DNA from: HGM05232 sp036661515
GTDB taxonomy: Bacteria > Bacteroidota > Bacteroidia > Bacteroidales > Muribaculaceae
Length of the DNA stretch: 9,185 nt
Direction of reading: 5' to 3'
NCBI GenBank assembly: GCA_036661515.1
Contig: JAVWYO010000080.1
Coordinates: 1 to 9,185 of the forward strand
The stretch's first letter is position 1; the number at the start of each line of letters is the position of its first letter. Made by a program: the position numbers and the translations under genes. Shown here in pieces: positions 6,631-9,185 of the stretch. The notes beneath the pieces were generated by a model, which saw only the letters and a program-made list of their open reading frames with translations, was not told where the DNA came from and ran no database searches.

Positions 6631-8109
6631 ATGAAAATCATAAAGAAAATATTATTAGTGTTACCAGCCTTGCTATTGTGCATGAGTTGTAACGACTTTT
6701 TAGATAAAGCACCAGAAAATTCACGCCCAGAAGACACTGTTGATTATACCGACTTAACAAATATGTATAGCCAAGTATCTGGAGTATATGGATTGTGGAG
6801 AACCGAAGGAGCACATTGGATAATATGGGGCGCAACTTTGATGCGTGACGATGATGTAAATGTAGGAAAGACTGGCGACCAAACGGCTCTTGATGACATT
6901 GATAAAACATATTATTACGATAAAAGCTTTTGGGGATTTAATGAAGCGTTCTCAGTATGTTATTTCCCAATTATCAAATATTGCAACAGTGCTTTAGAAG
7001 CGTTATTGAAATATGAAGTAAATTGTAAAACGCCTCAGGAAAAAGCGCTTAATCTTGCTTATCAAGGGGAGGTGCATTGCATGAGGGCTATGGCTTATTA
7101 TCGCTTGGTGCAATTATTTGGAGCAGTTCCAATATTGAAAACTAATGAACAGACAAATTTCCGTCGTCAATCGATAGAAAAAGTCTATGCTTATGCTCTT
7201 GAAGACTTAGATTTTGCTATTACAAATTGTGAGAAACTACGACCTAATCAGATGGCTCATAAGGGTGCTATAACTTCATATACAGCACAAATGGTAGCAG
7301 CTAAAATCCAATTGAACTTAGGCAAATATGACAAAGTTAAAGAATTGACTGATAATATTATAGAGCGTGGCAATTTTGAACTTTATCCCGATTTTTATGA
7401 ATTGTTTAAAATTCCTGGAAAATTATGTAATGAGTCATTATTTGAAATTCAAGCAACAGACTTTGGACAGGGTTCGGGTGATAAGATAGATTTAGGTGCT
7501 TGGTTTAGCTTCCAAGGTCCTGTAAATAACACGAATATTTCGGGTTGGGGCTTTATCTCTCCAAGTAAAGAATTTAGGACATGGGCAAAAAATAGAGGAG
7601 AGACAGTTCGTGCAGAAACGACATTCCTTATGACAGATGCAACAACTCGTAGTGGTGATTATGTAAAAGCTCCAGTAGCAGCAAATCATGCTGATTGCTA
7701 TAACGGCAAGGCTTATACACCGCTCAATGAATTGACACCAGGACGTACTGACTATGGTTGTAACAATAATGCGCGTGTACTTCGATATGCTGATGTACTT
7801 CTTATGAATGTCGAAGCCAAAGTACGCTTAGGTCAAGATTTAGGCAAGGCTCTAACAAATATGAATCTTATTAGAAACCGTGCACAAATGCCAGAGTTGA
7901 CCGCTGGTCAATTAACATTAGAAAGTGTATTAGATGAACGTCGCATGGAGCTAAGTGTAGAGTGGGGCGAACGTTTCAATGACTTAGTGCGCACAGGGAA
8001 AGCAGAGGCAGTACTTGGGAGTAAAGGATATAATGCTTCAAAGCAATATTTCCCAATACCAACAACAGCAATAACATCTGCTCCCGATCTTGCTCTTGAT
8101 CCAGAATAG
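6631..8109 (+). CDS. susD: SusD/RagB-family surface glycan-binding lipoprotein
   Basis: This 492-residue outer-membrane lipoprotein caps the SusC channel and binds the glycan at the cell surface. The signal peptide ends in CMS|C, so Cys20 would be lipidated. The mature protein starts CNDFLDKAPE, the usual SusD opening. Family signatures are MRAMAYYRLVQLFGAVPI in the TPR-like helical core (about 151-168), RYADVLLMNVEAKVRLG (385-401), NLIRNRAQMP (412-421), DERRMELSVEWGERFNDLVR (435-454) and YFPIP near the C-terminus. It ends LALDPE and lacks the NPGY/NPGW-like tail common in the family; no frameshift explains this. The start codon follows susC by 20 bases with an A-rich leader ending AAGAAG. 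The bound glycan cannot be deduced. The symbol denotes family only. Confidence 0.96.
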   Translation: MKIIKKILLVLPALLLCMSCNDFLDKAPENSRPEDTVDYTDLTNMYSQVSGVYGLWRTEGAHWIIWGATLMRDDDVNVGKTGDQTALDDIDKTYYYDKSFWGFNEAFSVCYFPIIKYCNSALEALLKYEVNCKTPQEKALNLAYQGEVHCMRAMAYYRLVQLFGAVPILKTNEQTNFRRQSIEKVYAYALEDLDFAITNCEKLRPNQMAHKGAITSYTAQMVAAKIQLNLGKYDKVKELTDNIIERGNFELYPDFYELFKIPGKLCNESLFEIQATDFGQGSGDKIDLGAWFSFQGPVNNTNISGWGFISPSKEFRTWAKNRGETVRAETTFLMTDATTRSGDYVKAPVAANHADCYNGKAYTPLNELTPGRTDYGCNNNARVLRYADVLLMNVEAKVRLGQDLGKALTNMNLIRNRAQMPELTAGQLTLESVLDERRMELSVEWGERFNDLVRTGKAEAVLGSKGYNASKQYFPIPTTAITSAPDLALDPE

Positions 8110-8118
8110 TATTTGCTA

Positions 8119-8173
8119 AAAATAATATAATTATGAGGTGCTTTAGCGCTTGCTTTAGCACCTCTATTATTTT
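8119..8173 (+). terminator. Terminator-like hairpin between susD and the GH43 gene
   Basis: GAGGTGCT (8135-8142) pairs perfectly with AGCACCTC (8157-8164). Inside the loop AGC (8145-8147) can pair with GCT (8152-8154). The stem is followed by TATTATTTT (8165-8173), and upstream AAAATAAT (8119-8126) can pair with ATTATTTT (8166-8173), so the structure could also act on the opposite strand. TGCTTTAGC is directly repeated in it (8139-8147, 8151-8159). It lies 25 bases after the susD stop and its T-rich tail ends six bases before the next ATG. It probably lowers read-through from susCD into the enzyme gene or stabilises the susCD message. Confidence 0.6.
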
Positions 8174-8179
8174 ACAACA

Positions 8180-9185
8180 ATGAAAATCATAAAAAGCATA
8201 TTTTCAGTTGCAATATTGTGTATCACATTTGTAACTATGGCTGCTCCAACCGATTCAATTCGAGTGGTGAAGGGACAAGTGAGTGATTATTTCATCACCG
8301 TTTCTAAGCAACGTGAAATACATGGTACAGTATATGACGCTCAAGGCAATACTTTAGAAGGGGCTACGGTAATGTTTCATTCGTCGCCAATGCACTCACA
8401 AAGTGATGCAAAAGGGCATTTCTGCATAAAAGGGAGCGATAATGATGTTAGACTATATGTGTATTATCCAGGCAAGAAGTTCTACGATAAAGTGTTGAAT
8501 GTAGCAGATGATAATATATCAATAGTAATGGAAAATGGGAATAGAGAGATACCCGATAGAAGTGTTGCAAAAATTACACGGTGGTATAATGCTAAAAATC
8601 CATTGACAAATACTTATTGTAATCCAGTAAATATTAGTTATAACTTTGAGCCTTATAATAATAACATCAAAGGCGGTTCATTTCGTTCTTCGGCCGACCC
8701 AATGGGGCTGACTTATAAAGGCGATTATTATATATTTTCGACCAATCAAGGAGGATATAATTATTCAAAAGATTTAACAAATTGGACATTTGTTCCCGCT
8801 ACATTTCAGCGAAAACCCGCTGATGATGATTTGTGTGCGCCAGCAGCATTTGTGAGTGGTGACACTATATTTTATACGGGAAGTACCTATGAAGGTTTGC
8901 CGGTGTGGTATACCACAAATCCCAAAGGTGGTGATTTTAAGCGTTATATAGAAAAAATCAGCTTGCCATCGTGGGACCCATGCTTATTTAAAGATGATGA
9001 TAATCGTGTATATTTATATTATGGTTCAAGTAATGAATATCCATTGAAGGGTGTAGAGATTGATACACGTGATTTTTATCCAATTAGTAAGATAAAAGAT
9101 GTGATGATGCTTCACCCCGATGAACATGGCTGGGAGCGATTTGGCATGAATAATGATGATACTACTACTCTTGCACCATTTACAG
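8180..9185 (+). CDS. Glycoside hydrolase family 43 enzyme with SusC-like N-terminal domain, 5' part
   Basis: ATG at 8180 opens a frame that runs to the window edge (335 codons, no stop). A Sec signal peptide (about 1-21, VTMA|AP) lacks a usable lipobox, so a periplasmic or secreted soluble protein is expected. Residues about 45-118 form a carboxypeptidase-regulatory-like domain (IHGTVYDAQGNTLEGATVMF, then SDAKGHFCI), the fold also found at the N-terminus of SusC. From about 150 the sequence is GH43-like five-bladed propeller: SSADPMGLTYKGDYYIFSTN carries the likely catalytic base Asp173, and SWDPCLFKDDDNRVYLYYGS the likely pKa-modulating Asp266. The general-acid Glu should lie just past the edge, after LAPFT. 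GH43 enzymes are inverting and usually act as beta-xylosidases, alpha-L-arabinofuranosidases or related exo-enzymes; the substrate here is unknown. The 70-base gap from susD holds a hairpin, so expression may be lower than susCD. Confidence 0.85.
   Translation, partial: MKIIKSIFSVAILCITFVTMAAPTDSIRVVKGQVSDYFITVSKQREIHGTVYDAQGNTLEGATVMFHSSPMHSQSDAKGHFCIKGSDNDVRLYVYYPGKKFYDKVLNVADDNISIVMENGNREIPDRSVAKITRWYNAKNPLTNTYCNPVNISYNFEPYNNNIKGGSFRSSADPMGLTYKGDYYIFSTNQGGYNYSKDLTNWTFVPATFQRKPADDDLCAPAAFVSGDTIFYTGSTYEGLPVWYTTNPKGGDFKRYIEKISLPSWDPCLFKDDDNRVYLYYGSSNEYPLKGVEIDTRDFYPISKIKDVMMLHPDEHGWERFGMNNDDTTTLAPFT

Noticed and set aside
6504..6737. Minus-strand open frame across the susC-susD junction, and similar antisense frames inside the large genes
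   Set aside because: They lie opposite well-supported coding regions, show no signal peptide, domain or promoter of their own, and have the composition of shadow frames.
1..9185. CRISPR array, insertion sequence, tRNA or rRNA gene
   Set aside because: No spaced repeat array, transposase-like frame, paired terminal inverted repeats with target duplication, or cloverleaf was seen on either strand.

Overview
The window comes from a Bacteroidota genome, most likely order Bacteroidales (a Prevotella-, Muribaculum- or Bacteroides-like gut organism). The evidence is an adjacent susC/susD pair, AT-rich DNA, promoters of the Bacteroidota type (TAnnTTTG at -7, TTTG at -33), A-rich sequence instead of Shine-Dalgarno sites before the genes, and a SusR-like membrane regulator. 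The sequence alone does not settle the genus.

Layout. At the left edge, on the minus strand, are the first 20 codons of an XRE-type helix-turn-helix regulator. A 374-base gene-free stretch (63-436) follows. It carries divergent promoter boxes, a 9-bp tandem repeat and a possible structured RNA. Then, all on the plus strand: a 949-residue membrane-spanning sensor/transcription factor (437-3286), a 267-base regulatory gap, SusC (3554-6610), SusD (6631-8109), a strong hairpin, and the first 335 codons of a family 43 glycoside hydrolase that runs off the right edge (8180 onward).

This is one end of a polysaccharide utilisation locus (PUL). The inferred logic is as follows. The periplasmic propeller/Y_Y_Y part of the regulator senses a glycan fragment, and its cytoplasmic LuxR-type HTH activates the susC promoter. 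SusD (surface lipoprotein) and SusC (TonB-dependent channel) capture and import oligosaccharides. The exported GH43 enzyme removes sugars, probably arabinose or xylose, from them. The substrate cannot be named from one partial enzyme.

No wholly new system is evident. The points most worth a second look are: repeat and dyad elements around the susC promoter that could be the regulator's operator; an 11-codon in-frame leader ORF whose stop abuts the susC start; a terminator-like hairpin between susD and the enzyme gene; the SusC-type N-terminal domain fused to the GH43 enzyme; and the repeat/RNA-like structure upstream of the regulator.
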